64,000 nucleotides of DNA from JAIBJN01 sp963775395. Its GTDB lineage: Bacteria; Actinomycetota; Thermoleophilia; Gaiellales; Gaiellaceae. The notes beneath the pieces were generated by a model, which was not told the DNA's origin, did no database searches, and saw only the letters and a program-made list of their open reading frames with translations. The stretch's first letter is position 1; the number at the start of each line of letters is the position of its first letter. Positions 1 to 7,862 of this stretch are shown here, piece by piece. A program made the position numbers and the translations under genes. The stretch is from positions 344,411 through 408,410 of the forward strand of contig CAVZIX010000014.1 of assembly GCA_963775395.1 (NCBI GenBank), in the 5' to 3' direction.

Positions 1-1
1 C

Positions 2-259
2 TGGGACCCGTCCCGCCCGAGGCGGGAGCAGATCGGCTGGGACGAGCACGCCGCGTTCATGGACGCCCTCGTCGACGACGGCTTCGTCATCCTCGGCGGC
101 CCGATCGGCGACGGCGAGCGGGTCATGCTCGTCGTCGAGGCCGCGGACGAGCGCGAGGTCGAAGCGCGCTTCGCGCCGGATCCGTGGCTGCCGGCAGGGG
201 TCCTGGAGATCGCCACGATCGAGCCCTGGACGATCTGGCTCGACGCCCGCAAGTCCTAG
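2..259 (+). CDS. YCII-family protein, C-terminal part (5' end outside window)
   Basis: The frame is open from base 2, before the first ATG at 59, so the gene begins upstream of the window. The translation contains WDEHAAFMDALVDDGF and a GGP-I-GDG turn. These are typical of the small ferredoxin-like YCII fold, whose members are about 90-130 residues long. The family resembles muconolactone isomerase and usually has a conserved His/Asp pair; the His in WDEHAAF is visible. Substrate is unknown for nearly all members. No partner gene is visible because the upstream context is missing. The family call is by motif only. Confidence 0.7.
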   Translation, partial: WDPSRPRREQIGWDEHAAFMDALVDDGFVILGGPIGDGERVMLVVEAADEREVEARFAPDPWLPAGVLEIATIEPWTIWLDARKS

Positions 260-306
260 TCCAGCGACGGAATGACGGCCTGCGGGGACTCGTTTAACAG
301 AGTGAC

Positions 307-567
307 ATGCGAACCATTCATGACATCCGGGATGAGCTCGAGCGGGCCGTTGACCGGCGCGCCGAGCTCTGGCACGAGCTCGGTGACGGCGTCAACCCGG
401 CCAAGTCGGCCGAGGCCGCCGAGCTCTCGCAGAAGATCGACGAGCTCTGGGCGGAGGCTCGCGCCCTCAAGGCGTACTCCACCTTCGGCCCGTCTGACGC
501 CATCCGCGCGCGTGCGCGGGCCGAAGAGCGGCTCGAGCGCGACTCGCGGCGACTGAAGGCGGCGTAA
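307..567 (+). CDS. Small charged helical protein of unknown function
   Basis: This is an 86-residue protein, very rich in Glu, Arg and Ala, that reads as two or three amphipathic helices with heptad-like spacing, so a short coiled coil is likely. I do not recognise a family. It has no signal peptide, membrane segment or cysteine. The ATG at 307 is the natural start because codon bias (GAG, CTC, GCC) is that of a real gene from there on. Its stop lies 14 nt before a perfect inverted repeat at 581-606 that may terminate both this gene and the convergent gene at 592-840. It could be a small regulatory or DNA/RNA-associated protein, but nothing proves that. Confidence 0.5.
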   Translation: MRTIHDIRDELERAVDRRAELWHELGDGVNPAKSAEAAELSQKIDELWAEARALKAYSTFGPSDAIRARARAEERLERDSRRLKAA

Positions 568-580
568 GCGAACGACAACC

Positions 581-606
581 GAGAAGGCGGCCTAGGCCGC
601 CTTCTC
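581..606. terminator. Perfect 26-bp palindrome between convergent genes
   Basis: GAGAAGGCGG-CCTAGG-CCGCCTTCTC is self-complementary over its whole length, giving a hairpin with a 10-bp stem around a palindromic centre. It lies between two tail-to-tail genes and contains the TAG stop codon of the minus-strand gene. No T-run follows on either strand. A bidirectional terminator is the simplest reading. Confidence 0.55.
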
Positions 607-840
607 GTCTGCTGGGGTCACGCGGTCGGCCGCAAGCGGCATGAGGTAGCCGCAGCGGGTGCAGACGACGACGATCGCGGCGATGGAGTCCTTGGTGCCG
701 TTCGCCGAGGCGATCGTGCAGGGATGCTGGCCCACGCCGAGCTGATCCACCGCCTTGCAAAGCGGGCAGGAGATCGCATAGCGCGCGAGGTGTGCCTCGA
801 CGACGGCGACGTCGACGCCGGTGGCCGCAGATTTCGCCAT
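592..840 (-). CDS. Small putative zinc-binding protein with two CxxC pairs
   Basis: This 82-residue protein starts at the ATG at 840 (MAKSAATG). The frame continues to 906, but those upstream codons look non-coding. Two CxxC pairs (CPLC near residue 25, CTRC near residue 60) would make a split zinc ribbon, with a helix before the first pair and a hydrophobic strand (SIAAIVVV) leading into the second. The C-terminus is short and charged. I recognise no named family. Zinc ribbons of this size are often nucleic-acid or protein-interaction modules, which is inference only. The stop codon is inside the palindrome at 581-606. Confidence 0.55.
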   Translation of the reverse strand: MAKSAATGVDVAVVEAHLARYAISCPLCKAVDQLGVGQHPCTIASANGTKDSIAAIVVVCTRCGYLMPLAADRVTPADEKAA

Positions 841-908
841 GCTTCGACGGTAGCGGTGCCCTCTGGGTCGGTCACCCCCGGTTCGGGGGATAGTGCCAAA
901 AGTCAATA

Positions 909-1928
909 ATGCGCATTCTCCTCGTCTCTCAGATGTATCCGGGGCCGGCCGCGCCCGACCTGGGCGTCTTCGTCGCCGACCTGGCCTCGGCGCTCGAGCA
1001 GCGCGGCCACCAGCTCGCCTACGCAGTCATCGACGGCCGCGGAGGGTCGCGGGCCAAGTACCTCAGACTCGGCCGCGACGCCGTGCGAGAGGCGCGGCGC
1101 TTCCGCCCGGACGTCGTGTACGGCCACTTCCTCTTTCCGGCGGGCGGCGCCGCGGCCGCGGCGGCGCGGGCGTCAGGAGCCGGCCTCGTCGTCACCGCCC
1201 ACGGGCAGGACGTCCGCAACCTCGGCTCGATCCCCGGCATCACGACGGCGACCAGGATCGCCACGCGCCGCGCCCGGGTCGTCGCCGTGTCGGAGTTCCT
1301 CCGCCGCGAGCTCGTCGCCAGGCTTCCCTCGCTCGAGGGACGAATCGAGGTGATCGACTGCGGCGTCGACCTCGAGCGCTTCCGCGGTCGCGACGCCGCC
1401 GAGCTCCGCGCCAGGCTCGGCTGGGACGGCGACCCGCCGTTCTACGTGCTCGTCGGCTCGCTGGTGGAGCGCAAGAACCCGGCGCGGCTGGCGGACGCGT
1501 TCGCACGCCTCGACCGGGGCAGCCTCGCGGTCGTCGGGGACGGCCCGCTGCGCGGCCAGCTCGAGGGACGGCCTCGTGTCCGGGTGGTCGGCCGCGTCCC
1601 GCACGAGTCGGTCGCCGACTGGATCGGCGCGGCCGACGTGGTCTGCCAGCCGAGCCTCGTCGAGGCGTTCGGGCAGGCCCTCCTCGAAGGGCTCGCGAGC
1701 GAGCGCTCGGTGGTCGCGACGCGCGTCGGAGGGCCGCCGGAGTTCGTCCCGCCCGAGGCCGGTGTGCTCGTCGACCCGACGAGCGTGGACGCCATCGAGG
1801 CGGGGCTGCGCGAGGCGGCTGCGCTTCCGAGCCCGAACCCGGCTGCCCGGGCCGCGGCCAAGGAGCACGACGTGCGGCTCCAGGCGGAGCGCGTCGAGCG
1901 GGTGCTGCAGGAGGCGGCGGCACAATGA
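909..1928 (+). CDS. Glycosyltransferase family 4 (GT-B fold)
   Basis: This 339-residue protein would transfer a sugar from a nucleotide-sugar donor to a lipid, glycan or small-molecule acceptor at the cytoplasmic face of the membrane. The N-terminus MRILLVSQMYPG and the AHGQDVR loop belong to the acceptor domain. The C-terminal domain has the GT4 donor signature PSLVEAFGQALLEG, with two Glu residues eight apart (EX7E), followed by TRVGGPPEFV. Length is slightly short for the family (350-400). Its stop overlaps the start of the cation efflux gene by 4 nt (ATGA), so the two are probably co-transcribed. Acceptor and sugar cannot be read from sequence; the GT4 fold call is confident. Confidence 0.88.
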   Translation: MRILLVSQMYPGPAAPDLGVFVADLASALEQRGHQLAYAVIDGRGGSRAKYLRLGRDAVREARRFRPDVVYGHFLFPAGGAAAAAARASGAGLVVTAHGQDVRNLGSIPGITTATRIATRRARVVAVSEFLRRELVARLPSLEGRIEVIDCGVDLERFRGRDAAELRARLGWDGDPPFYVLVGSLVERKNPARLADAFARLDRGSLAVVGDGPLRGQLEGRPRVRVVGRVPHESVADWIGAADVVCQPSLVEAFGQALLEGLASERSVVATRVGGPPEFVPPEAGVLVDPTSVDAIEAGLREAAALPSPNPAARAAAKEHDVRLQAERVERVLQEAAAQ

Positions 1929-2851
1929 GTGGGATGCACCATCACCACCACGGCGGCGCCCAGGCGACCGGGGCGGCCGACCGGCGGCTGCTTGGCCTCT
2001 CGCTCGGGCTTCTGCTCGTCTTCATGGTCGCCGAGGTCGTCTTCGGGATCCTCGCCAGCTCGCTGGCGCTCCTCGCGGATGCCGGCCACATGCTCACGGA
2101 CGCCGCGGCGCTGGCACTGGCGCTCGTCGCCGCCTCCATCGCCACCCGCCCGGCAGGCGGCCGGTGGACCTTCGGGTTCGGGCGCGTCGAGATCCTGGCG
2201 GCCCAGGCGAACGGCCTCACGCTCGCGCTCTTCGGGATCTGGATCGTCACCGAGGCGGTCCGTCGGCTCGTGTCTCCGCCCGACGTCGATGCGGGTGTGG
2301 TCGGCGTCGTCGCCCTGGTCGGCATCGTCGTGAACCTGGCGGTCGTCGCGCTCCTCGCGCGGGCCGAGCGCCAGAGCCTCAACGTCCGCGGCGCCTACCT
2401 CCACATCGTCACCGACCTGGCGGCCTTCGTCGGCACGGCCGTCGCGGCCGGTCTCATCCTGCTCACCGGCTGGGACCGCTTCGACCCGGTGGCCTCGCTC
2501 CTCGTTGCGGGGCTCATGTTCGCGGCCGCCTGGTCGCTCCTGCGTGAGTCCGGCCGCATCTTCCTCGAAGGCGCTCCGGCGTCGGCCCCGCCCAGCGACG
2601 TGGGCCGGGCGATCGTCCGCCACCCCGGCGTCGTCGAGGCCCACGACCTCCACGTCTGGACGGTGACCGACGGGTTCCCGGCGCTCTCCGCGCACGTGCT
2701 CGTCCAGCCCGGCGCGGACTGCCACGGGATCCGGCTGGAGCTCGAACGGCTGCTACACGAGAGCTTCGGGATCGACCACACGACGCTCCAGGTGGAGCAC
2801 GTCGGAGCGGCGCGCGGGCTCGAGATCAGCCGGTCGAGTCGCGCGCAGTAA
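1925..2851 (+). CDS. Cation diffusion facilitator (Zn2+/Co2+/Cd2+ exporter, CzcD/ZitB-like)
   Basis: A 308-residue inner-membrane antiporter predicted to export divalent metal, probably zinc, in exchange for protons. The N-terminus is His-rich (five consecutive His at residues 5-9), common in zinc-type CDFs. Six hydrophobic segments are visible. The metal-site HxxxD pairs are present in TM2 (DAGHMLTDAAAL) and TM5 (HIVTDLAAF). The cytoplasmic C-terminal domain has the expected VVEAHDLHVWTV motif. It starts inside the stop codon of the glycosyltransferase gene. Its last 26 bp overlap the convergent gene at 2826-3020. No metal-responsive regulator is adjacent. Confidence 0.93.
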   Translation: MSGMHHHHHGGAQATGAADRRLLGLSLGLLLVFMVAEVVFGILASSLALLADAGHMLTDAAALALALVAASIATRPAGGRWTFGFGRVEILAAQANGLTLALFGIWIVTEAVRRLVSPPDVDAGVVGVVALVGIVVNLAVVALLARAERQSLNVRGAYLHIVTDLAAFVGTAVAAGLILLTGWDRFDPVASLLVAGLMFAAAWSLLRESGRIFLEGAPASAPPSDVGRAIVRHPGVVEAHDLHVWTVTDGFPALSAHVLVQPGADCHGIRLELERLLHESFGIDHTTLQVEHVGAARGLEISRSSRAQ

Positions 2852-3020
2852 GGTCGGCTAGCCGAAGCTCGATGAGCGGCCCTACCGTCTTTTCCATCCC
2901 AGCCTCGCGCGCGAGCTCGAGCGCCTCGGCGTAGGTCTCCTTCGCCTTCGCCGGGAGACCCTGCTTCAGGCGATTGTCGCCGAGGACGATGAGCTTTCGG
3001 ATCCGCTCGTCGGCCTGCAT
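2826..3020 (-). CDS. Small TPR-like helical protein
   Basis: A 64-residue protein starting at the ATG at 3020 (MQADERIRKL); an in-frame start at 3038 would add six residues with no better context. The pattern L-GDN-L-G-AKA-TYAEALELAREAG reads as one tetratricopeptide-type helix pair, with a third helix after it. That suggests a mini-TPR protein-binding module. No family assignment. The 3' end overlaps the CDF gene in antisense by 26 bp, and the gene is divergent from secG with a gap of about 50 nt. Confidence 0.55.
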   Translation of the reverse strand: MQADERIRKLIVLGDNRLKQGLPAKAKETYAEALELAREAGMEKTVGPLIELRLADLTARDSTG

Positions 3021-3061
3021 CGGCGGGCACCGTAGCACGGGTCGGTTCGAGGGGTTGCTGC

Positions 3062-3067
3062 TAGCCT
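3062..3067 (+). promoter_or_regulatory. -10 box of secG (leaderless-type spacing)
   Basis: TAGCCT is followed by exactly 6 nt and then the GTG start at 3074. This predicts transcription starting at or next to the start codon, and there is no Shine-Dalgarno sequence. The same spacing recurs at six other genes in the window. Confidence 0.5.
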
Positions 3068-3073
3068 GAGCGC

Positions 3074-3295
3074 GTGCTCCAGGTCCTCGCGGTCTTCCAG
3101 GTGCTGCTCTCGGCGGTCCTCATCGCCCTGATCCTCATGCACTCCGGCCGCGACACGGGCTTCGGCGGCCTTGGCTTCACGCCGGCCTCTCAGGGCGGTC
3201 AGCACGTCGTCGAGCGGAACCTCACGCGCCTGACCGTGGCCGTGGCGATCATCTTCGGCGTGAACACGGTGCTGCTCTTCTACCAGTTCGACTAG
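3074..3295 (+). CDS. secG: Preprotein translocase subunit SecG
   Basis: This 73-residue protein is the auxiliary subunit of the SecYEG channel, which helps SecA-driven export across the inner membrane. Two hydrophobic segments (residues about 2-22 and 50-70) flank a Gly-rich cytoplasmic loop containing GFGGLGFTPASQGG. That loop corresponds to the conserved G-rich SecG loop. It starts at GTG 3074. Length is typical for SecG in Actinobacteria (70-80). In many genomes secG sits near glycolytic genes; here its neighbours are unrelated and it appears monocistronic. Confidence 0.9.
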   Translation: MLQVLAVFQVLLSAVLIALILMHSGRDTGFGGLGFTPASQGGQHVVERNLTRLTVAVAIIFGVNTVLLFYQFD

Positions 3296-3299
3296 GCCG

Positions 3300-3557
3300 T
3301 CAGCCGCCCGCAATGGCGGCGACCAGCCTGATCGTCTCGCGGCCGTCGAGCTTGGTGTCGACCCCGTCGCGCTCGCGCACGTCGATCCCGTCGACGTAGA
3401 CGTTCACGAGCGGGCGGAGCTCACCGCGCTCGTCGAAGACGAGGTTCGCGACGGGGAGGGCCCGAAGCGCATCGCCGACCGTCTCGGCGTCCGGCTCGAA
3501 GCGGTGTGCGCCGCCCGCTTCGGCCGCGAGGATCGACGGGAGGAGGACTACCGCCAT
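3300..3557 (-). CDS. MoaD/ThiS-family ubiquitin-like protein
   Basis: An 85-residue beta-grasp protein. The C-terminus ends in IAAIAGG; the di-glycine tail is the residue that becomes thiocarboxylated or adenylated in MoaD and ThiS. An internal VNVYVDGIDVRERDGVDTKL strand-turn region is also typical of MoaD-like proteins. The start overlaps the end of the upstream propeller gene by 10 nt, so the two are translationally coupled. No moeB/thiF-type activating enzyme or molybdopterin gene is nearby, so its acceptor pathway is unknown; it may be a sulfur carrier or a protein tag. Confidence 0.8.
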   Translation of the reverse strand: MAVVLLPSILAAEAGGAHRFEPDAETVGDALRALPVANLVFDERGELRPLVNVYVDGIDVRERDGVDTKLDGRETIRLVAAIAGG

Positions 3558-4624
3558 TCCGCCGCCTCCACCGAGAGAATCGGCGGAAGCTGGGAGGCGG
3601 CCTCGACCCACGTCTCGCCCGCGTCCGGGGAGACGAACAGCGAGCCGCTCTGCGTGCCGAGGTAGATCCCGGCCGGGTCGAGGCGGTCGGAGGAGAAGCC
3701 CTCGCGCATCACGGCGCCCCATGCAGGCTGCGGCAGCCCGCCGGCCAGGAGCGACCAGGACGCGCCGCCGTCGTCCGTCCGATAGACGCCCAACCTCCCG
3801 TCGCAGGTGACGCGGTTCTCGGCGCCCTCCTCGGGGATCACGAACGCCGCGTCGGGACGGCGGTGGTCGAGCGCGAGCGGGAATCCGAACCCGCTCGGCA
3901 GCCCGTTGCCCTCCAGCCGCTCCCAGTGCTCCCCGCGGTCGTCGGAGCGGTAGACGCCGCAGTGGTTCTGCTGCCAGAGGCGCTCCGGCTGTGCGGGATG
4001 GACGAGCAGCTTGTGCACGCACTGGCCGAGCTCCGGGAACGGGTCGGGGAGAAAGTCGGCCGCGGTCCCCGAGTTCGCGGGCGTCCAGGTCCCGCCGCCG
4101 TCCTCCGTCCGGAAGACTCCCGCCGCCGAGATGCCGACGTACATCCGCTCGGGCTCCTCGGGGTCGAGCGCGATCGAGTGGCAGCACATTCCTCCGGCGC
4201 CGGGAAACCAGCGGTCGCGCGTCTCGTGCCGGACGATGCCGTCGACGGGCTGCCAGGTCGCGCCTCCGTCGTCGGTGAGGAAGAGGACTCCGGGCGCGCC
4301 GCCGAGCCAGAGCCTTCCGTCCTCGCCTTCGCGGCCCGGCTCGACGTGCCACGTCTTCTCCAGGGTCAGCCCGGTGTCTTCGGGCAGCCCGAGCTCCTCT
4401 GCGCGCGTCCACGTCTTACCGCGATCGGCCGAGCGGTGCGTGGTCGCGCCGTAGACCTCGTTGTTCGTCGCAGCGTGGATCGTCCCGTCCCGCGCGTCGA
4501 GGACGGCGTGAAAGACCGACCAGCCGGTGAGGAGCGGTCCCTCGAGCGACCAGTCCTGGCGCTCCTCGTCGCTCTCGAGGAGGAACAGTCCCTTGCGTGT
4601 GCCGGCGAGGACGAGGACGCTCAT
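3548..4624 (-). CDS. Asp-box (BNR) beta-propeller protein, sialidase-like fold
   Basis: This 358-residue protein is built from six visible Asp-box repeats of the form S/T-x-D-x-G-x-T/S-W, including SADRGKTW, TDDGGATW, TEDGGGTW, SDDRGEHW, TDDGGASW and SPDAGETW. It is therefore a six-bladed propeller like sialidases and photosystem assembly factors. There is no signal peptide, so it is probably cytoplasmic, and no catalytic Arg triad is evident, which argues against sialidase activity. It is coupled to the moaD-like gene downstream and overlaps the start region of the tldE gene upstream by 1 nt. The repeated pairing with a MoaD-like protein suggests a scaffold or metal/sulfur-handling role, as inference. 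Confidence 0.82.
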   Translation of the reverse strand: MSVLVLAGTRKGLFLLESDEERQDWSLEGPLLTGWSVFHAVLDARDGTIHAATNNEVYGATTHRSADRGKTWTRAEELGLPEDTGLTLEKTWHVEPGREGEDGRLWLGGAPGVLFLTDDGGATWQPVDGIVRHETRDRWFPGAGGMCCHSIALDPEEPERMYVGISAAGVFRTEDGGGTWTPANSGTAADFLPDPFPELGQCVHKLLVHPAQPERLWQQNHCGVYRSDDRGEHWERLEGNGLPSGFGFPLALDHRRPDAAFVIPEEGAENRVTCDGRLGVYRTDDGGASWSLLAGGLPQPAWGAVMREGFSSDRLDPAGIYLGTQSGSLFVSPDAGETWVEAASQLPPILSVEAAEWR

Positions 4625-5982
4625 CAGAGGCCCGGGCCGGAGCCCGTGCCCACGATGGTAAACGCTTCGGTCGCGGCTGCCGGAACCAGTGTCCCGAACG
4701 GGTAGCGCTCGTCGTAGAAGTCGCTGCGGTTCACGAGCGTCACCTCCTCGGTCAGCCCGAGGAGACCGGCCGCGAGCGCGGGGAACGACGTCGTGAAGCG
4801 GAGATTGACGAGCGGCGTCGTCACCTTCCCGCCTTCGATGCGGAAGGTCCCGTCGCGTGTCATCCCGGTGATGATCCCATCGCGGGGGTCGACGACGCCC
4901 AGGTAGTGCAGGCGCGTGACGTAGATGCCGTCGCCGACGCGCTCGGCGAGCTCGTCCACCGAGCCTGCGTCGCCCCCGGCCAGCGACAGGTTGAAGGGAA
5001 CCGGGCCGAAGGCCTGCGCCGGAGCGCTCAGTCCGTGTCCCGTCGACTCGCGCCCCGCCTGCTTCGCGGTGCGGCGGTCCCAGACCACGTCGCGGGCGAC
5101 GCCCTCCTCGACCATGAGCACGCGCTGCTTGGGCACGCCCTCGAGGTCGAAGGCCTTCGGATACCCGCGCGGGTCGAGCCCGTCGTCCCAGAGCGTGAAG
5201 CCGTCGCTGAAGAGCTTCTCGCCGAGGCGGCCCGACAGATAGCTGCGGCTCTCGAGCAGTGCGAGCGCGTTCAGAGAGGTGAAGCCGAAGTAGAAGAGGA
5301 GCTCGGACACGGCGTAGGGCTCGAGCACCGCGCGGAAGGTTGCCGGCTCGATCTGGCCGGCGTCCTTCGTGCGGGCGGCCTTCTCCGCCGCCTCGCCCGC
5401 GACCGCCGCGGGGTCGATCTCGGACGCGCGCCAGGAGGTCGCCTCCGCGTAGCCGGAGACGTCCTCGCCCGCCGCGAGGGTGAGGACGCTGACGTCGGTC
5501 GTCGCCTGCGCCACCCCATGACCGGTCGTGGAGGCGACGCCGACCTCGGTCGCGCCGCTCGTGTAGTAGCCGTAGAGCCCGAGGCCGGCGGCGCCACCGA
5601 TTGCCGCCGCGGCTCGCTCGGCCTGATCCTCGGGCGTCTGGGCGGCGGTCTCCTCGTCGAAGCCCTCGACGTCGGGGACGGCCGCCGGCGGCTCGAGCCC
5701 GGGGAAGCCGGGATCGACGGGAGAGCGCTCGGCCGCCTCGCCGGCGCGCCCGGCGACCGCTGCCAGGCCTTCGTCGTCGGTCCGGTTCGTCGTCGCGCAG
5801 CCGACGCGCCCGTCGCGGACGACGCGGACGGTGACGCTCTCGTCACGGATCAATGTCGGTTGGTGCACCGCAGACGCGGCGAAGCGCGCGAACCCGGAGC
5901 GCTCGACGTGAACGGAGGCGTCCGCCTCGTCACCCTCCGCCGCGCGCACCGCGCGTTCGGCGAGGTCGAGGGCGCGGCTCAC
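4624..5982 (-). CDS. tldE: TldE/PmbA-family protein, non-catalytic partner of TldD
   Basis: This 452-residue protein is the TldE (PmbA) half of the TldD/TldE heterodimer, which degrades unfolded or small peptides and in some bacteria trims RiPP precursors and CcdA. The N-terminal domain has a Ser/Thr-rich ferredoxin-like pattern, SVTVRVVRDGRVGCATTNRTDDE. The C-terminal half has GTFRIEGGKVTTPLVNLRFT, the PmbA substrate-groove motif. It lacks the HExxxH zinc site found in its partner at 6155-7627, as expected for TldE. A 172-bp gap with three hairpins separates it from tldD. The next gene downstream overlaps by 1 nt. Confidence 0.88.
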   Translation of the reverse strand: MSRALDLAERAVRAAEGDEADASVHVERSGFARFAASAVHQPTLIRDESVTVRVVRDGRVGCATTNRTDDEGLAAVAGRAGEAAERSPVDPGFPGLEPPAAVPDVEGFDEETAAQTPEDQAERAAAAIGGAAGLGLYGYYTSGATEVGVASTTGHGVAQATTDVSVLTLAAGEDVSGYAEATSWRASEIDPAAVAGEAAEKAARTKDAGQIEPATFRAVLEPYAVSELLFYFGFTSLNALALLESRSYLSGRLGEKLFSDGFTLWDDGLDPRGYPKAFDLEGVPKQRVLMVEEGVARDVVWDRRTAKQAGRESTGHGLSAPAQAFGPVPFNLSLAGGDAGSVDELAERVGDGIYVTRLHYLGVVDPRDGIITGMTRDGTFRIEGGKVTTPLVNLRFTTSFPALAAGLLGLTEEVTLVNRSDFYDERYPFGTLVPAAATEAFTIVGTGSGPGL

Positions 5983-6041
5983 GGGCCGCTTTCCGGCCCG
6001 TGAGGCAGTGGAGGGTGTGTGAGGGAACCGGGAGGTTCTCG

Positions 6042-6126
6042 CATGGGGGAACCCCTGGTTCCCCCATGAGCCCCCTCCTCAGAAGGGCTGAAGAAGGGGG
6101 CACGCGGGGGAAACATGGTTTCCCCC
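6042..6126. repeat. Three tandem hairpins between tldD and tldE
   Basis: Three inverted repeats follow one another. At 6042-6068 a 12-bp stem (CATGGGGGAACC) closes a 3-nt loop. At about 6070-6101 a 7-bp GCCCCCT/AGGGGGC stem has a long loop. At 6106-6126 a 9-bp GGGGGAAAC stem closes a 3-nt loop. The block fills the intercistronic space of an otherwise compact operon. It could be REP-like or an RNA-processing or partial-termination site. Confidence 0.6.
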
Positions 6127-6154
6127 ACGGGAGCGAGCCGAAGGCGTGCGACGC

Positions 6155-7627
6155 TCACGAGCGCACGCCCACCTGCACGTCACGGAAGCGTGCCGGAGAC
6201 GTGCCGTGAGAGACGTGCGCGTGCTGGCCGGGCTGGCCTTTGCCGCAGTTCGTGAGGCCGTACATCGTCCACTCGTCCGGGCCGGCGACGGCATCCAGCC
6301 GGCCCCAGAACTCCGGGGTGACGCCCATGTACGTGGGGTCGCGCAGCATGCGGCCGAGCTTGCCCTTCTTGATCTCCCAGGCGACCTGTGTCCCGAACTG
6401 GAAGTTGAGCCGCTTGTCGTCGATCGACCAGCTCTTGTTCGTGCAGAGGTACAGGCCGTCGTCCACGTCGGCGAGCAGGTCCTCGAGCGACCCGGCGCCG
6501 GGCTCCAGGTGGAGATTCGACATGCGCACGAGGGGCATGCGGCTCCAGCTGTCCGCGCGCATGGACCCGCCGAGTTCGCGGCCGATCAGGGCGGACGTCT
6601 CACGCGAGGCGAGGTAGCCGGTGAGGATCCCGCCCTCGACGACGGGCTGGCGCTGGGCGGGTGCGCCCTCGTCGTCCCAGCCGAAGCTCCCGAGCCCGAG
6701 CGGGGTGGTCGGGTCGGCGGTGATGTTCATGTGCTCGGAGCCGTAGCGCAGGCTGCCCAGGTCGCCGGGCTTGAGGAAGCTCGTGCCGGCGTAGGCGGCC
6801 TCGGTGCCGTAGACGCGGTCGAGCTCGGTCGGGTGTCCTACCGACTCGTGCACCTGGAGCTCCATCTGCTCGGCGTCGACCACGATCGTGGTGATGCCCG
6901 CCGGACAGGCGTCGGCGGACAGGAGCGCGGCCGCCTCCTCGCCGATGCGCGGCGCCTCGCGGTCGAGGCCGAGCTGCTCGACGTACTCCCAACCGCCCTG
7001 CCCGCTCGAGCCGCCGTGCGCGCTGGGGTAGCTGCGGTTCTGGACGCGGCCGTCGTCGGAGACGGCCAGCGCGTCGATGCCGCCGCCGCACTCGACGAAG
7101 CGCTGCGTGATCCGCGCGCCCTCGGACGAGTGGAAGACCCGCTGTTCGCGCATGGCGCGGACCGTCGCCTCGGTGATCTTCACCTCGGGCCTGCGCATGC
7201 CCTCCTCGGCGCGCAGGCAGAGGGCGATCTTCTCCTCGAGCGGCACCTCGACGGGGTCGCGCTCGACGGGCGCCTCGTACTCGCCGGTGGCCGGGGGCAC
7301 GGGGGCGAGCTCCACGCGCACGCGCGCGCGAGAGGCGCTCGCGCGGGCGAATGCGACCGCCCGCACGGCGGCGTCGCGGGCGCCCTCCTCGGAGAGCCGT
7401 GGGTCGCCGGCGAAGCCCCAGGCCCCGTCGACCAGCACGCGAACGCCGATGCCCTCGGTCTCGGAGTCGGAGACGGAGTCGACCTCGCCGTTCTTCGTGG
7501 AGACGTGCTGGGCGCGTCGCTGCACGACGCGCGCGTCGGCGTAGCCGGCCCCGGCGGAGAGGGCGGAATCGAGTGCGTTTCCGGCGAGCTCGTTCACGGG
7601 CCGACGTAGATTACTGACGCCGGTCAT
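6155..7627 (-). CDS. tldD: Metalloprotease TldD
   Basis: A 490-residue zinc peptidase subunit of the TldD/TldE complex. The zinc site HESVGHPTELD (HExxxH) is intact in the middle of the protein, followed by the conserved GTSF-LKPGDLGS and GSFGWDDEGAPAQRQPVVEGG segments around the substrate groove. The start is the ATG at 7627 (MTGVSNLRR). The frame extends upstream to 7723 but runs into the tRNA gene, so that extension is rejected. Length matches the family (about 480). It is co-oriented with tldE. No RiPP precursor or modification enzyme lies beside it, so the general peptide-degrading role is more likely. Confidence 0.92.
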   Translation of the reverse strand: MTGVSNLRRPVNELAGNALDSALSAGAGYADARVVQRRAQHVSTKNGEVDSVSDSETEGIGVRVLVDGAWGFAGDPRLSEEGARDAAVRAVAFARASASRARVRVELAPVPPATGEYEAPVERDPVEVPLEEKIALCLRAEEGMRRPEVKITEATVRAMREQRVFHSSEGARITQRFVECGGGIDALAVSDDGRVQNRSYPSAHGGSSGQGGWEYVEQLGLDREAPRIGEEAAALLSADACPAGITTIVVDAEQMELQVHESVGHPTELDRVYGTEAAYAGTSFLKPGDLGSLRYGSEHMNITADPTTPLGLGSFGWDDEGAPAQRQPVVEGGILTGYLASRETSALIGRELGGSMRADSWSRMPLVRMSNLHLEPGAGSLEDLLADVDDGLYLCTNKSWSIDDKRLNFQFGTQVAWEIKKGKLGRMLRDPTYMGVTPEFWGRLDAVAGPDEWTMYGLTNCGKGQPGQHAHVSHGTSPARFRDVQVGVRS

Positions 7628-7653
7628 CGGCGCGGCGCGCTCCTGAACGACGA

Positions 7654-7676
7654 AGGGCGCCTTTTCAGGACGCCCT
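7654..7676 (-). terminator. Hairpin downstream of tRNA-Leu
   Basis: A 6-bp stem AGGGCG/CGCCCT with an 11-nt loop lies just past the 3' end of the tRNA on the minus strand, before tldD. It is a plausible weak terminator or processing hairpin; no clear U-run follows. Confidence 0.4.
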
Positions 7677-7680
7677 ACGA

Positions 7681-7766
<86 letters not shown>

Positions 7767-7799
7767 GTGGACGGGCGCATTGTAGCTGCTCCCCATCGC

Positions 7800-7828
7800 T
7801 TGACTCCGTCCGAGACCCTCGCTACCTT
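7800..7828 (+). promoter_or_regulatory. lexA promoter
   Basis: TTGACT, a 17-nt spacer and TACCTT form a good sigma-70-type promoter. The LexA box starts 3 nt downstream of the -10 box, so bound LexA would block initiation. A strong Shine-Dalgarno sequence GGAGGGAGG at 7851-7859 precedes the start, so this message is not leaderless. Confidence 0.7.
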
Positions 7829-7831
7829 GTA

Positions 7832-7845
7832 CGAACAAATGTTCG
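7832..7845. promoter_or_regulatory. SOS box (LexA operator)
   Basis: CGAACAAATGTTCG is a perfect match to the actinobacterial/Gram-positive LexA operator CGAAC-N4-GTTCG. It sits 17 bp upstream of the lexA start and next to the -10 box, indicating autorepression. No second copy was seen elsewhere in the window. Confidence 0.92.
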
Positions 7846-7862
7846 ACTAGGGAGGGAGGCAG

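Noticed and set aside
893..2851. A 652-codon open frame spanning the glycosyltransferase and CDF genes.
   Set aside because: Only its C-terminal part from 1925 is a real protein; the first 340 codons are an Arg/Pro-rich shadow of the glycosyltransferase in another frame.
3548..4624. Calling the Asp-box propeller a sialidase or photosystem II stability factor (Ycf48).
   Set aside because: It has no Arg triad or signal peptide, and no photosynthesis genes are present; only the fold can be assigned.
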